A stretch of DNA of 64,000 bases from Ceriagrion tenellum (Eukaryota; Arthropoda; Insecta; Odonata; Coenagrionidae): the NCBI GenBank assembly GCA_963169105.1, contig OY720642.1:15804965-15868964 (forward strand), in the 5' to 3' direction. A program made the position numbers and the translations under genes. Below, one piece after another: positions 34,566 to 48,217 of the stretch (the stretch's first letter is position 1; each line of letters opens with the position of its first letter). The notes under the pieces were generated by a model. The model searched no databases and was not told the origin of the DNA. It saw nothing but the letters and a program-made list of their open reading frames with translations.

Positions 34566-37500
34566 TAAATTACTATTTAAGCACCTTTGACATTCGGAAA
34601 CGAGAGAAGTTACGATATGTTGCAGTTACTATTTAAGGTATATAAACCAAAAACACCAGGTCCGCGCGCGAATCCAGAAAAAAGGCCTGTGACTTTTTAT
34701 CTTCAGAATTTTGGTTTCCCTTTACACCTTAAACATAAAGCCAATAAAATAGAAAATATACTAGGTATTCATACTAACACACTTGTGAACATGATGTATT
34801 AACCTCGTTTGATTGCAACAGATGAAACTGAAGTAATACTGAATACCGTGAAGAACAACTTCGCTCAAACCACGCCTACATGTTTGAGTGCGAAGGCCTA
34901 TCGCACTCGCAGTAACAGCGCCGGCGCCCACGATTTGGACGAACGAGGATCTCCGCTTCAACCAGTCCCATCATCGTACACCCAGCCTTTCCTTTTTCCA
35001 GCCCCGTGACCCGTGGACTAATAAGCAGCAACCGCAGACGACGCGGCGGAAGAGACAGCGAGCATTTTAATTAGCCCATTCACGTAGCCCTTCGCTCCAG
35101 CCTCGTAGGGACGCATCACATCCCCCAAGCCCTCTCCTCACCTGCACGGAAAATATGGCCTCACAAAGGAAACAGCTGGGGGGATAAAAAAAGTATAATG
35201 GTGTGATAAAAACAAATCGATTAATTAATATCCTCGTATCTTGGTACATAAGCTCAGAATGGATTTTTTTACGAGGATATGACGTTCGGCATTAATTAAA
35301 AAATACGTGACATTATGCATAATATTTTTTCTTTATCATAGAAACTGGCATACGTTACATCAAATTTTCTCAAGGTGCAGTTTCCTAATGCTGTACATCG
35401 AAATTTACATAAAAATATTTGAGAAAACTGGAAATAATTAGACCTACATAATTTCTGGTAAAAGATGGTTAGGTAGGTAAACGCATAAAAAAGATGAGTA
35501 ATTGGATAATAGTTTATGTTCAAAAAGAATGGAGCTCCTCAGCAGAGGTCAATAAATTTCTTGACACATTGATTACTACAACTTTAACGCATATTTTCCC
35601 TGATTCAAGGTCCCTATAGCTCTATATATTTTTCTTGCTGAAAGGAAAAATTTTTTGCTTGCAAAACAAATGACCGGTCATGTTAAAACAGTAACATTAT
35701 TTATGGGATATTTTACATGAGATGATGACACTAAATGGCAATAAATAAGGGTGATTGCAACGGTATATTAACTCTCAATTGGTCAAACTTAAGCAAAGAA
35801 CAATTAGGTATAAATTTGAAATCGCTGGATTTTTGCTAAAGATTATAAAGAAAAGAGGTAAACAAAACTAAGCCAAACTGTTGTACATGGACATGGATAC
35901 GGGAGAAAAAATCTTAATTCTTATGAAAAAGTTCCTGCCTAGCTAAAACGGGTATTTAGAGAATCAAGGTTCAAATTCCAACTCATGTTAGTGGTTTCTC
36001 ACTGTGGACTCCACAAACACGTAATTTTACAAGAGAATAACAGGAAAATATTTTCAATGTTTCAAACATACCCCAGACTCCATTTTTAATTTCAGGTCAT
36101 ATATGAAATGATCACCATTTAACTACGATTTGTTTATCAAATGACAATTGTTAAATGATTATTTCTTAAGTTTTTGCTGAAGTAGGCACATAAGAAAATA
36201 CATAAGAGCTTTGCTCACCAAGCAAAGCGGCGCAATGCGTACAAAAAAATCCAACTGGCAGGAAAGAAAGGAAGCTTAATAAGCAGAGGTTTAATAGTAA
36301 ACTTGTACTTGATGTCACCTATTTCTTCTAATTTTGATGTAAATAAGCAGGAATGGAATCAATCTATTTAGATTTTCCCCTCTCCTTAAGAATGTCTTGA
36401 TAAGCAATGTAGTTGAAGAAAAAGGGGATGCCTCTGAATCATTGCAGCGCTTTTGTTGCATCAAACAACAATCATTTCCAAGTATTAGTGACACCATTTT
36501 CATAACAAATTTAAATGATAAATACGCGATCCTCGCACATGTATTCATATAACACTCTTCATGTGTGTACGTCTTTATATTCTTTGGCTCTTAACGTCGT
36601 TCATTTCAGTTCCTTATTTTTGAGGTTTCCAATTTTTAAGGGACAGGTTAACTTAAAACACGCAGAGAACTTACCATAATTCCCGAAGCAGAAGACCTCT
36701 AGACCCCATATTTCCCTTCGTAGGCCGACGGCTCACTTCTAACGTATTACTGATAGATATGGAGCGATCGTACGCGTATCGAAATCTGGTAGCGGTATAT
36801 GCTTGACCACAGGCCACGGGATACGCTATGCCACAGGATACGCAACCAGCCATACTCAGAAGTCATGCAGTTGCAAAATCAAGAGTCTGCTGACATGCAT
36901 TATATATTTTTGCTCGAGTAAATGGCAGCAATTATTACTGATTATTGGTATAATTTTCGGTGGCAAATGGTATCATATTGGTGCCACGCCAAGAAATATT
37001 TTGTAAAATGAGGCAATTTATAATAACTTGCGATTTGAATAATTAAAATTTATGTATTGCCATTACTCATTTGATAGTGTCAACTACTTAACTTTATTGG
37101 CAGTGCTGTTTAGTATTGAGAGAATGCAATCACATTGAGAGGACTAATTTGTAAATCTGTTGAACGCTAAGAATCTGATCTTTATATAAAATGAATGAGT
37201 AAACTCAAACAAATGTGATAAATGTAAATATATATATTAGCACACAAAACAGTCTTATTTGGTCTAGAATGAATACACATTCATCAGCAACTGTTGCAAA
37301 AATTGCTGTCAATCTCAATAAAAGTTGTTAAATCCCGTAATAGAATTGTAATACTCAACCTTTATCTTACATCTATATACTTTATATCGCTTAGCTACAC
37401 TATCCATTGATAATGGCATTAAATATTGACTCAGAGAAAACCATACGAGCCCTCTAATAACAAATTGTTAGTATTTTATATGCTGTTTACACTTTAGTCG

Positions 37501-40304
37501 ATGCTATTAATGCACACTAATATGAAACTGGACTGATTTCTCACTCATCAAAGCCGCCTAATGAGCAAGTTTAACGCTCATTACATTCATTACTGGGTCA
37601 TGCCGAACTCCCATCAACGCATTTTGAATGCAGCGGAGAAAATCTGAAGTAGTTGGCTCAATTTAAAAGTCTTGCAAGCTACAGATAAACTGTGTAATAG
37701 TGTAGGTTTATGTGAGCTGCACAGGTTTTTTATACGATCAGAATGTAAAGCGTGCTTGATTAAAAGCGTATTGTTCTATTTATTCCTATGCCTTTCGTAA
37801 TGTAATTTCTAACATTTGCCTCTAATTAATAATTGCCACTAATTGTGGGAATTTCGTCATTTCACGTCGCATGCCAGCAGTCTCATTCCACATGCACAGT
37901 CCAAATGACCTTAAAGAAATTCTCTGAAATACTTCAGTTCTGATTTAGAGGGAGTAAACATCATTCGCGGTGAAAAGTTTGCCGGATTAAGACCTAAGCT
38001 ACTAAGCCTTAGGAAGCGCAGAGACGCCGTTTAAGTATGCAATTTGCTAGACTTAACGTGATGCAAATTGCCTACGTCGCAGGAAACGGATGCTGGTGAA
38101 GCATTTCCTAAGCACGAATCCCCATTCGCTCATTCAGCATCGGTGAAGTGCGTAACATGGAAAATAATTTCTCTACGTGTATTTACTAGTTATTTACTGT
38201 GAAATAGTATACATGACAAAGATATCACGCATTATTTCATTTTTTTCCCAAAAAAATAGTACTTTCTTCAGCAATGTATTCAATCAATTTGTCGAAGATA
38301 TGATTTGGACTATGGGTAAGATTAGTTTTTTCTCATAAAGTTCAGGATTTTATCAATACACTAAGCCAAGATTATGGAAACAAAAGAATATTTCGACGTT
38401 TCTGTGAAACTGATGACAGTCTTCCGTGTAATGTGGTAATGGATTTCCAACTTTCGGCGGTAGAAAGGTTCATACCGAAGATAAATTATTCCACGTATCT
38501 TCAACCTTGCTCAAGTAGTCTTTCTTATTTTTACAGCGTATCCATGATATAATTAATATATTAACCCCTATGGCTACTATATTACGCCTTTAAATTCTGT
38601 AATGGCTTGTTCTAATTAAGAAATAGATTTAAATAGGGGAACCCTATTTTTTCAATAAATAGCATAGAAAATATTAATTTCATCCAAGTTTTGATGATCA
38701 ATCGTATATTCTGCATTTACTAAATGCTTGTAGCAAAACTAGATAAAAAGAAAAACTACATGCAATTTTTCACATTATCATTTCTACTTTATTACAAGTT
38801 TCCCTCTGAAAATAAAGCCTACTTTTACTCAAGTAATAAGTATAGGAATAACTGAATAGTGAACCTCCATGTGAAAATTATGTGCAATGTATGGCCTATT
38901 TTAATGAGTGATCGATTCATAGATTCTAAAAAACAGCAGATAATGATAGTTAGCTTTCAATTGATTCAATTCTAAGTCGAAAGATACAAATTTGCTCAAA
39001 CTTAACAAAGTTTATATATTAAGATGCGCCCAAAACTGGTTGACTGCGCAAGCAAAGGAAATCAGGAGATTTATGGCACACGGTCTCTCCAGCTGGAGAA
39101 GCACAACGAAATAGTTACGTTACTACAATGTAGTAAATGATGGTGTTGTGAGAAAAAAATGGCTACCCGTTGCCTCAACACCACGGCTGTGATTCCTATG
39201 CACGTTGAAACGTACCAGCCGTACTAAATTTTTCTCATCTTCAGTAAAAGACGTCACGTCTTCCAACTTTGGACTTAAAATTCATGTCTACTTAATAGCT
39301 GGTACGGACTAGTAAGAGGAAAGGGTTACTATTCGCCCGTACAAGAGGTGCAATTACATCCAGGTGTCCGTTATGGCTGAGATTGCGAAATTTATGAAGC
39401 CTAATTTCATTCATATCGATTAATCTGCCATTATAAAGTTAAATAACCGTTATTATATTAATACGTGATGTAATTAACTTCTATCTGCGATAAATATTTC
39501 ATTTCTAAATGTTTTTACAGTATATGGCATGATGTTGGGTGCCAACATTCATTTCTTTGATGAATTTTCCAACCGCATGGGAATACCAGCTATAGTTGCC
39601 CTTTCCCCTTCGTAAGTATAACCAATGCTTTTATTAAAGATAGTGAATGGTATATACTAAGGGAAGAGGAATTACCTGAGCGGAAAAGTATGCCGAGACA
39701 CAAAACTTCAAAACGATGACATCAGCCGGCCAAACACTACACATGTACGATACGTCCGTTAAGGTCGCGACCCCAATATCGGATATATTCGGTGCGGGTG
39801 AGGGAAACACAATAAAGCATTGAGAAGGGGCGTTTGGAGAGGAAAGGAATTAGGGCATGAATGAGTAAAGGTGAATGGGGAAGGGGTGGGGTTGGAAGTG
39901 GTAAAGAGAGGAATGGGGTCGGGTTGTAAAAGGCGAGAGGGAGCGGAGACAAACGCAGGGCTAATGGATCGGTGAGGACTAATTCTCCGGGAGGAGGTAT
40001 ATGGGAATGTGACACGATGCGGTGGATGACGGGGTGATGTAAAGGAGAATGAGAGAGGAGGGAACGGGTGCCTGAGAAGGAAGGGAAGGGATGCGAGAGG
40101 ACGCTCATTGGCCGACCTACGTCTCTCCATCATTGGAGCGGCGAACTTTGAGCCAGCGGAATTAGAGGGCACGGAAGGAGCAACCGATCTGGGAGGGGAC
40201 GACCATCGGAAAGCACCGATACATAGATGAATCGAGGTAAACCATCCACGATTGATCTTTTTTATAATCAGCGGTAAAGCACAAAGGAAGGTAAACCACA
40301 GGCC
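34566..40304. other. Long gene-poor stretch
   Basis: Nearly 6 kb without a gene I can support. 34880-35160 is GC-richer with overlapping two-strand frames. 36660-36860 is moderately GC-rich with an imperfect GGCCACGGGATACGC / GCCACAGGATACGC internal repeat. 39790-40140 is G-rich on the plus strand and opens long minus frames by composition. No transposon termini or RNA genes were recognised. Confidence 0.3.
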
Positions 40305-40437
40305 TTAACCCTGTCAGTACCAGAGGTACATTTATGTACCTCTCGATCTTTTTCCTGTGTTCCCAAGCCCTTCTTTTGTAAATAAAATAAAATTCCAGAG
40401 GTACTTTCCTGGCACATATTTCTAGCTGTCAAGTTAA
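40305..40437 (+). mobile_element. Short TTAA-flanked MITE, copy 2
   Basis: TTAA at 40305-40308 and 40434-40437 exactly bracket a 125-bp element starting CCCTGTCAGTACC and ending AGCTGTCAAG. The ends form an imperfect 8-9 bp inverted repeat (CTGTCAG against CTTGACAG). An inner palindrome AGAGGTACATTTATGTACCTCT could form a hairpin. A second copy lies inverted at 34266-34388. The duplicated TTAA target fits piggyBac-type mobilisation, by inference only. Confidence 0.7.
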
Positions 40438-41438
40438 ATGTCTCCTCAAAAGAGTACGCTGGGCGCAAAAATTTTCATTTCATATTCCGAAGCTACTTTG
40501 AAAATTTTGGCCGACAATCAACCCATTTTTTAAAAAATTGCAGTCGACTTAATATAAAAAAAATATGTGTTCTCCTCTTCACACGTTTATTATGCATTAA
40601 ATTTTATTATAAATAACATATACATAAATTACTGTCATAGACAGTACTAGAGCACAGACTTGTGAGACAAAGTCCAGAAGAGGCAGAGAGGAAAAAAATA
40701 GGCTAGTTAGCATTAAAAAAAGTAAATGAAAGAATCAGGGAAACAGTACTGGAGGAACTGTAATGATAATAACCACTAGAGGTGAAGTTAAGGTGCAAGT
40801 TAAAATAGAAAAAGGAACACGTATATTATCTTCCTGCCGTATGCTCTTGTCAGCTTACACGAATTTATTCCTCATCTCCGCATATATTAATGCTCTCTTC
40901 AATCATTACGTAAAACCTGTTTTCTTGACTTTCTCTTCGGACATTACTCTTGTGACTTCTCCCGTAGCTCTTGTCGCAATTTGGTTATTCCGTCTTCATT
41001 TTGCGGTAACATAAAATGTTAATAATTGCATCGATTGCATCATAATGGCTATCTTTACTACGCTAAATGTCGCCGTATGATATTATCAAACCTATCGTTT
41101 ATGTACCAATATACATACACGCATAGGTACCAACCGTCTGCCTATTGAATTACGTTTCCACAATTCACCGAAGCTCATCGATAAATTCACTGAATTTCCA
41201 TGTTGGTAGCCAAAATACGTACGTAGTTTTCAGTCAGTACTAAATTTCAAACCTTGAACGTAAAGCTTTAATTATTGGTCTTAAAAACTCTAATTTGAAT
41301 ATTCTCAGTATTTATTTAATAGCATATGTTACAATCGGAGACCTAACTTGACAAAAATCAGTAGAGTAAAACCTTTATTGTATTTAAAAAATCAAATGAG
41401 AAATATCAGCCATCGCAATGAAGAACAGAAATAGCAAT
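40438..41438. other. Unassigned AT-rich sequence
   Basis: No supportable gene. The 83-codon frame at 40763-41014 has hydrophobic segments but no recognised family. Confidence 0.3.
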
Positions 41439-41563
41439 TTTTACTGGCTTAATAAATTTAATGGGACCATGGTTCTGAATTCCTACATCTTTATTAGGCT
41501 TCATTTTACTGGCTTAATAAATTTAATGGGACCATGGTTCTGAATTCCTACATCTTTATTAGG
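41439..41563. repeat. Perfect tandem duplication, 65-bp period
   Basis: A 60-bp sequence beginning TTTTACTGGCTTAATAAA (41439-41498) is repeated without a mismatch at 41504-41563, after a 5-bp CTTCA spacer. Identity implies a very recent event, or an assembly artefact. Confidence 0.92.
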
Positions 41564-43844
41564 TACAAAATAAGAGAAGTCTCGTGGTATACGCACACAA
41601 GCTTACTAGATTGATAGTGGGCTTGGAGAGGATGGAAGTTAGCGGGGGAGAAGGAAAGAGGCTAACATCACCCCCAGGGACCTGCCTCCCCTCTAACCAC
41701 ACTATCTCATTTTTAAGCTATTGAATTTTTGCCACAACATTACTCTTTTTCGCTCCTGACGATGATGTAACATATCAAAACCAAGGTCATTTTAATTTAT
41801 TTTTCCATTGGAAAATTGCTGAAACTGTTCTTCTTAATGATGGAATTCCACCATATTAGGCCTGATAAATATCAGCCTACGGATATTAAATACATTTGAC
41901 TGTCTTTTCATGGTAATAAATTGTCAACGAGTCGGTTTCCATCGCGTTGAAGGGGGTAGATAGGTTAAGTTTTTTAGAGAAGGCCTGGAGGCAAATTTCC
42001 AGTTCAACAGTCGCTGAAGGGAGCGGGCGGGTGAAAGTTTGGGAGGGCGTCTGAAAAGGGAGTGAAGGCCATTGAGGTGATACCCGCGCAGGTAAGGGTT
42101 CGCACCGAATAAGAAAAACGGAAGGTCAACAAGAAAAAGACGTGCGAGGTTGAAGAGAGTAGTCATTCTTCTATTGTTTTTGCGGTAAAGGCTCAATGAT
42201 TCGTTGAAAAAGAGATGACAAATAAAGGCCATAAGAGAATATAAGTTCTTCCTACGATTCGTAAAACAAAATGCTCTTAAAAAATTTGCATTACAGTAAT
42301 ACAAATGAAAAATTAATAGCAATGAGTTTTCCTTAATTTGAAAACGCTGAAAAACCTGAGTATATATCAAAGCATCGAGTGCTTCTCGTGGACTAATTTA
42401 TATAGGAAATAGTAAGAGTTTAGAAGCCACCAGCATGGTTCATTCAGCTTTCGGATGAAGAAAATTTTCTGGCAAGAGCAATACAGACATTGAAGCTAGT
42501 TTTTACTCGTCTCCTTAAAAGACAAACAAAAAAGGACACCATTTATCCTGAGTCATTTTAAAACTGAGAATATTATCGTAATACTTTTTCAACTAGGGAC
42601 CCGAGCACGCTGAGTACATCTAATATTATCAAAGAAGACGGCTTTACTGGGGAATTAGCAGCATACTTGATCCTATTTAAGTAACCGCGTGATTACTGAA
42701 GGATTTTCAATCACCTCCTGTGTCGTGTGGTCCCATCTATTCCAGTCATATTTGTATCATAGATATAACTCACAGTAGATCATTTTAAATACATGACTTG
42801 AGGGTAAATTTTATTACCAATGAGGCGAGAAAAACGTCGGTTACACCTCATTAGAATCAACAGTGAGAACAAATGAACAGTAGACATGACATATATGCAT
42901 TTAAACTAAACCCTTTGCTCGTGCTGATGCAACAAGCAACCACTTTGCTGGACGTTCCATAGAAACGACCGCTCCTGGCGATGGGAGCATTTGTTTGATC
43001 TATCTGTCACCAGACTGCGCTCACTCTTCAACGCACTCGAGCGCGAAAACATCACTAGCGGCACTTTGGTGACGTGTGCGAGAAATATGAACGGCACGCC
43101 ATGAAAATTTACAGACCGATTTTTGCGCCGAAAGCTCGATATAATGATAAATGGAAGAGGCAACAATCGAAATCTTTGCTAAAAAGCAGCCAATTTACAA
43201 TGGTGCAATATAATACGTCCGAAATTATCGGAATACCGATTATAAGTGTAGATATTTCGACTGATGGATGGACGTTCATCGTCTTTAGGGTGAATGTCGC
43301 TGATCCACGGAGGTTCCACTCCGAATGTGTAAGTCAAAACAAGAACATAATTATAAAACTTTGTTTTGCTAAGTTAAAAAATTCTGCTCCCACTGATGAC
43401 ATAGGTTTGCTGAAAAAAACCTAAATTGAGGTACAAAATACGCAGATTATTTCGTAAATACATTTTCATTGAATTCTAGTTTATAGCAAATACAGTGAAT
43501 GCAGCGTCACTGCTACAGATTAAAATGGTTTGACTTCAATTTTCGCATAAATTGGTTAATAACTCGAAAAATGCGGTGTTGGTGAATTTGGTTTATTTTA
43601 ATCTGTTACCCTGCATTTTGGGCTTCTTATTAATAGTTTTATGGGAAAACGGCATTAATACATGATAAAAAATAGATAGAAGTCAGATTTTTCTATAAGT
43701 ACCCAGGATATAGATTGCATTTCATTGGATTTATTTTACTGTTAAATACATGTAAGGCAGACATATTCCGGACCCAACAACCATCTTTAACTCAACGGCA
43801 TTCACCCTGGAAACGATGTATGAGTCGTCCGTAGAAACATCGGC
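41564..43844. other. Unassigned sequence
   Basis: 41940-42370 holds a 148-codon minus frame with a purine-rich plus strand but no recognisable domain. 43074-43424 holds a 116-codon plus frame, also unrecognised. 41630-41700 has a purine-rich then C-rich patch. Confidence 0.3.
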
Positions 43845-43915
43845 ATTTTTTCCATCTCACCCGTTGGATTTCCAGAGAAGAGTTTGCGCCAAGTATGTTC
43901 CGGGGAAGTATTAAA
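43845..43915 (+). repeat. Repeat B, copy 2
   Basis: CATCTCACCCGTTGGATTTC, CAGAGAAGAGTTTGCGCC, AAGTATGTTCCGGGGAAGTA matches the repeat B block at 28845-28915 with several substitutions. Confidence 0.5.
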
Positions 43916-44400
43916 TGGCCAATAATCTTGTCGGGCGGAGAAACGCACCGCGCTCCAGCTCCAACTTCAGAGAGTCGCACCGATTGTGAGTGTGTCACGA
44001 TTGCACTGACGGCCGCTTGTGTGCCGGGGTCGAATTCAAGTTGTTTCTACGGGGTCGCGTCGTACGCTGTGTGATTAGAGGTCGATGGATGCGAAAGGGG
44101 TCTCTGCTTTTCTCTTGCGCGAGCGTGCGTAAGCGTGACTGAGCAAATCAGATTGACGTCCCTTTCACGGAATAGCCCAAGAGAAGGAGAGACAAAGGAA
44201 GACAGAAGGAGATGAGGTGCACCTGCAGTGAAGATTAAGCGCGCTCACCGTCCATTCCTCTCTCGATTGAAGCGCGATCTGGTAAATGACCGCCGGAGCA
44301 GATCAAAAGCAAGAGTCAAGTACAAACGGTGAGAGAACGCATTTCCGAACGCCACGAGGAGAGACATGAGATACCAATGACTGGGTAACTACCGAAAACG
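43916..44400. other. GC-richer island, no gene recognised
   Basis: 43990-44370 has higher GC and many CpG steps (for example GCGCGAGCGTGCG and AAGCGCGCTCACCG). This is unusual here and compatible with a promoter, exon or conserved regulatory region. No splice-bounded reading frame could be argued. Confidence 0.3.
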
Positions 44401-44614
44401 TTTATCGTGTCGTGCCGGATAAGGTTTAAATAGTCTAGTTTGAGCACGTTTCCCTCAATAACCAAAGTATTTTACTTGGCAGGCACCCTGTTAATGAGAT
44501 TCCACTATGCCTATGTGAGGAAAAAATTTCACCTTTTTGTTCACTCAACTAAAAACCATTCTATCTCTGATTCCATGCGCTACCCATTGAAAACCAAAAC
44601 TTGGTTTTAGTATA

Positions 44615-45015
44615 TGCAGATTGTGTGAAATTCTCTCGGGATTCCCACCGGGTTGAATTCATAATAAATAAATAAATGAAAGGCCAATGGTTATTGGGAA
44701 AGGCTATTTAAGGAAGCCATAGAAATACATTTTCAGCCCAATAACTTAAATCGAGACTCGGGGTACTCGATAAATCAAGGGTGAAAACCGTTAATTTCAA
44801 AAATAATAACGGAAAGAAGAAACAACAATGGTCAGTCAGATGTAACCGTCCAAGACCTAATATATAAGGGAGAACGCAGGTGGCCCGGGCATCATTACCC
44901 TCATGACGATGGAAGTGTTATCCATCGAAAAGTTGGCAGCAGCCAAAAATTTTACTCGGTGGGAATCCCGAGAGAATTTCACACATAATATTCGCCGGGA
45001 AAGTACAAAATCATT
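44615..45015. repeat. Repeat B, inverted pair
   Basis: GTGTGAAATTCTCTCGGGAT at 44626-44645 and ATCCCGAGAGAATTTCACAC at 44964-44983 are exact inverted copies about 320 bp apart. The right copy continues with ATATTCGCCGGGAAAGTAC, as in the other repeat B copies. The interior (44656-44949) is unassigned. Confidence 0.7.
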
Positions 45016-47159
45016 TATATATGCAGATTGTTTCACGAATATAATTTTAATGATCACTTGTTTGCAACAATTCGACCCCACTTCATGGCCATGTCCTAGA
45101 AGCTACCGTATTTTGACTTCAATTCCCGCAGTGATGAGCTAACTAGTCAAAAATTGCAGCAGAAAGATTCCTATATTTAACCATTTATCCAATTTACTGG
45201 AGTTTTCATTTTCAATAAACAGCCTTCCCCTCCCTAGATATACTACATTTTTATGCAAAATTCAAGCCACACTCGCATTGAGATTGACTAAATGTTTGTC
45301 GTACGCATTTCTGGTGGACACAAATTTAGAAACGATTGTTCAGTTTTCTATACCAAATCAGCACTTTTTTCTTTCCACGGAATACGTTCAAGAAATAGCG
45401 TATTAGGCTTTGTAGGAGGGCATTCAAATAGTGCATGACGGGAACTTTTTTCACTCCATTCATTTAGTGGCTATGTGATAGAGGTATGCCTTGAAAATTA
45501 AAATGGAATGGCTCTTAGCAAGACAACCAGGTGTCCTGAATGGAAACCCAAGACAATGACAGAAAACTCAGGCCGAATCCAAAGAATAATTATTACAAAT
45601 ATGATACAAGGATTTCTCACATCTAGGTGCCATGTTGAGGGAAGTTGAAGTTAAGATGACTATAATACCCCTGGTTTCTCTTTGAGTGCGTATTGCGTAT
45701 GTAAGTGGGTTTTAAGCCCACAACTCCCAGTTTAATAACAGCTCGTGTCAAATTTTAAGTTGATCAGAAAACGTAAGTGGAAGCAGTGGGAACAGATTGA
45801 TTTCAAGGACATGTAGAATTTTGGCCCAAACTCAATTCACTGAATGACTCTTAGTTGAGTCCCATGGAGGAAGAAGATTAGAAGGAAGAAATATTTTTTT
45901 TATTTATGAGAAAATAAGAGAAAGCTGGCAGAGAAAATAATAAGTTTTAGGGTAACTAAAAAGCGTTTTCATATCTCGGTAACAGAATATTTGTCGGTTA
46001 CTTACTTTAATAGAAGGAGTTTCTCCGATTGATACCGTGTTATTAATGGTCTGAAATGTACAAGACAATATGCGTGTTTATATCACCTCGCATAGTTACA
46101 AACAAAATCATTTCATAGAAATCATCAACAAATTAGAAAAATCTGATTGAACGAAATTATTTTAAACTGACAATCTACGACTACAAGTTAAAACCAGGTT
46201 AACTTAAAACTTAATGCAAAATAATTAGTTAAAATTGTGTGTTCGTATAAAAACAGTTTTATGGTTTTAAATGAAATACTTGAACTTACTGTACTTACAA
46301 TTCTGCATAAATGAAAATTATTTATCTTCAGTTAGTTAATTACGGGATGATATGTGAGAAAATGAGCACTGTCACACCCGAAATTATATCCATAAAATAG
46401 CTGTCTAGATGAAATACTTCACCTAAGTCAAAAATCTAAAAGAACCTATGTAAAATACCTTACCACAGCCATGCCACAGTTCAGGTTATCACTACTTTGT
46501 CCGATTTAACTTACCTGAAAAGATAAGAGAAATATGTTAATTAATAGTGTACAGTTAGATTAAACTACTACAGATTATCGCTGTCATTTTACTGTTAATA
46601 GACTCTGAAATATCACAAGGACTACATTCTTTAAATACGGCTAAGCAGAAATATTCATTACACAATATTTCACGTAATATCCAATATTAATTAGTTATTT
46701 CCATGTCAGATCGATTAATAACTAGAGTCAAGAAAACAAGTCAAAACTAGATATGATTGGATGACTATCATCCCGACGATTCTAACTTTTTATACTTTAG
46801 TGTCATATTTATCAATAAAAAACATTCACATTCACATGCCAATTTCCTGTCAAATACTACTACTGTTTTGGCAATAATGCCTATTACTTTCTATATTCTA
46901 CACATTATAGGAAAATATAAATCAAAATACGCCAATGAATAAAAACATCGCATGTATTTTCCAAAAATTATAGGAATGGTTTCTGTAAAATACGGAGTAA
47001 TTACTTTTTAGTGATGATCATCGGTCATAAACGTTGAGGCAGAATCTTTGTATGCTAATGTAGCTTAAAACCGTGCAATTATATGCTTCAATAATTTTCA
47101 TTTTCCTCAGAAGAGATGAAAAAGCAGCAGTGGTGAAGTCCAAAGTTCGACACAGAGTC
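45016..47159. other. Unassigned AT-rich sequence
   Basis: Very AT-rich from 45880 to 47050. No supportable gene, RNA or shared repeat. Confidence 0.3.
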
Positions 47160-47368
47160 CGAGAGAACTGCAAATTTTCACTGAGAAGAAACTATTCGCA
47201 TTGACCGGGATTCGAACACGGGTAATTCATTATCACGCCTAGTTCTTTGCCCTGTTAAGCTTCTGAAAGGGTATAGGGATACAGATTCGAGCCCCAGTCT
47301 GAATGAATGATTTCTCCCGAGTGGAAATTTGCACAGTTATGCACACTTGCGGGTGATTCCATAAAGGT
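47160..47368 (+). mobile_element. tRNA-derived SINE-like element with palindromic layout
   Basis: Two opposed B-box-like blocks are present: GACCGGGATTCGAACACGGG (47203-47222, minus sense) and ACAGATTCGAGCCCCAG (47282-47298, plus sense). The left flank ACTGCAAATTTTCACTGAG and the right flank CGAGTGGAAATTTGCACAG are inverted copies. The right end, read in reverse, matches the 60185-60240 region (AGTCACCCGCAA, TGTGCGAAATTCCAC). The same head-to-head arrangement occurs at 60244-60400, so both belong to one family. Confidence 0.55.
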
Positions 47369-47822
47369 AATAATAATAAATAAATAATAAATTTATTTAT
47401 CCATTAAATCAACTATACAAACAAAACTATAAGGTATAACAAAAAATAAATTATGGATCCCTTTAGCTTTGCCTGTATTTGGGATACCTCAAAAAACAAT
47501 TTATCAGTAAGAATGAACTTGAAATGAAATATACTGAGACAAAATATGTAACATAGGATTAAATGAAAAGGTTAACAGTTTTTAAATCTCAACCTGTTGT
47601 GCAAACATATTATAATGATTGTTAACAGATAATATTGACAAAAAACATATCAGGATTTTCTGTATCAAATAGCCATCTCTTAACTCTGTAAAGAAATGAT
47701 GATAAACTAATTGTATCTCTCAAATCATCCGACAATGCATAAAATAATGTTGGCCCTATGTGTATAAATGATCCTTGGAATAAAGTCAAATTAGGCTTGG
47801 GAAAACTATGCATTGCTTTAGA
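47369..47822 (-). pseudogene. CR1/L2-like LINE, 3' part (continues beyond nested insertion)
   Basis: The minus-strand frame 47622-47813 gives AMHSFPKPNLTLFQGSF, HIGPTLFYALSDDLRD and SSFLYRVKRWLF, the typical C-terminal segment of a LINE RT polyprotein (…W..LP..IR…S..F…L). The element continues upstream across the inserted LINE at 47835-48205 into 48218-48540. The 3' UTR ends in an ATTTATTATTTATTATTATTA-like tail at about 47369-47400, similar in style to the LINE at 4.1 kb. Confidence 0.72.
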
Positions 47823-48217
47823 TCTTAATTTGTAGCAGTAGTAGTAGGTTTATTTGGTGCGTCGACAGCTGAGGTCATTGTGCACCACGCACAACCTAAT
47901 TTGTCATTAAAATGTGTAGAAACAAGTAAAAGAAACCCAGTATTTATTCGCTAAGAATTAGATTTATCATTTCAGAGAAGCAATAACACATATCATGTTT
48001 AAACTTTAATTAGTACATTTTAAAGGTATTTAAATATGTCTATAGATTTAAAGAAGTCAACTACGCGACTGAGGGCACCAGGGTTATTACATAGAACTTG
48101 TTCTAGGCCGCCCCTAATGTCACGTCTTTCGCGCAGAGCCCGGTACCTTTCACATTCCGTCAATACGTGTCTCACACTCAATGGGCAGTCGCACTCATCA
48201 CAGCGTCTTAATTTGTA
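47823..48217 (-). mobile_element. 5'-truncated I-like LINE nested in another LINE, 12-bp TSD
   Basis: TCTTAATTTGTA at 47823-47834 is repeated exactly at 48206-48217 and brackets a 371-bp insert on the minus strand. The insert encodes (48020-48204) RCDECDCPLSVRHVLTEC followed by ERYRALRERR and about 40 further residues to a stop. The C-x2-C…H-x4-C cluster is typical of the extreme C-terminus, after RNase H, of I/R1/jockey-type elements. The 3' end has a (CTA)n-like tail at 47835-47846. The clean target duplication shows target-primed insertion. Confidence 0.85.

Noticed and set aside
40763..41014. Possible small membrane protein
   Set aside because: A few hydrophobic stretches in AT-rich DNA are expected by chance. 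No family or context supports it.
43074..43424. A 116-codon frame
   Set aside because: No recognisable motif, repeat-flanked, and no splice or promoter signal to argue for a gene.
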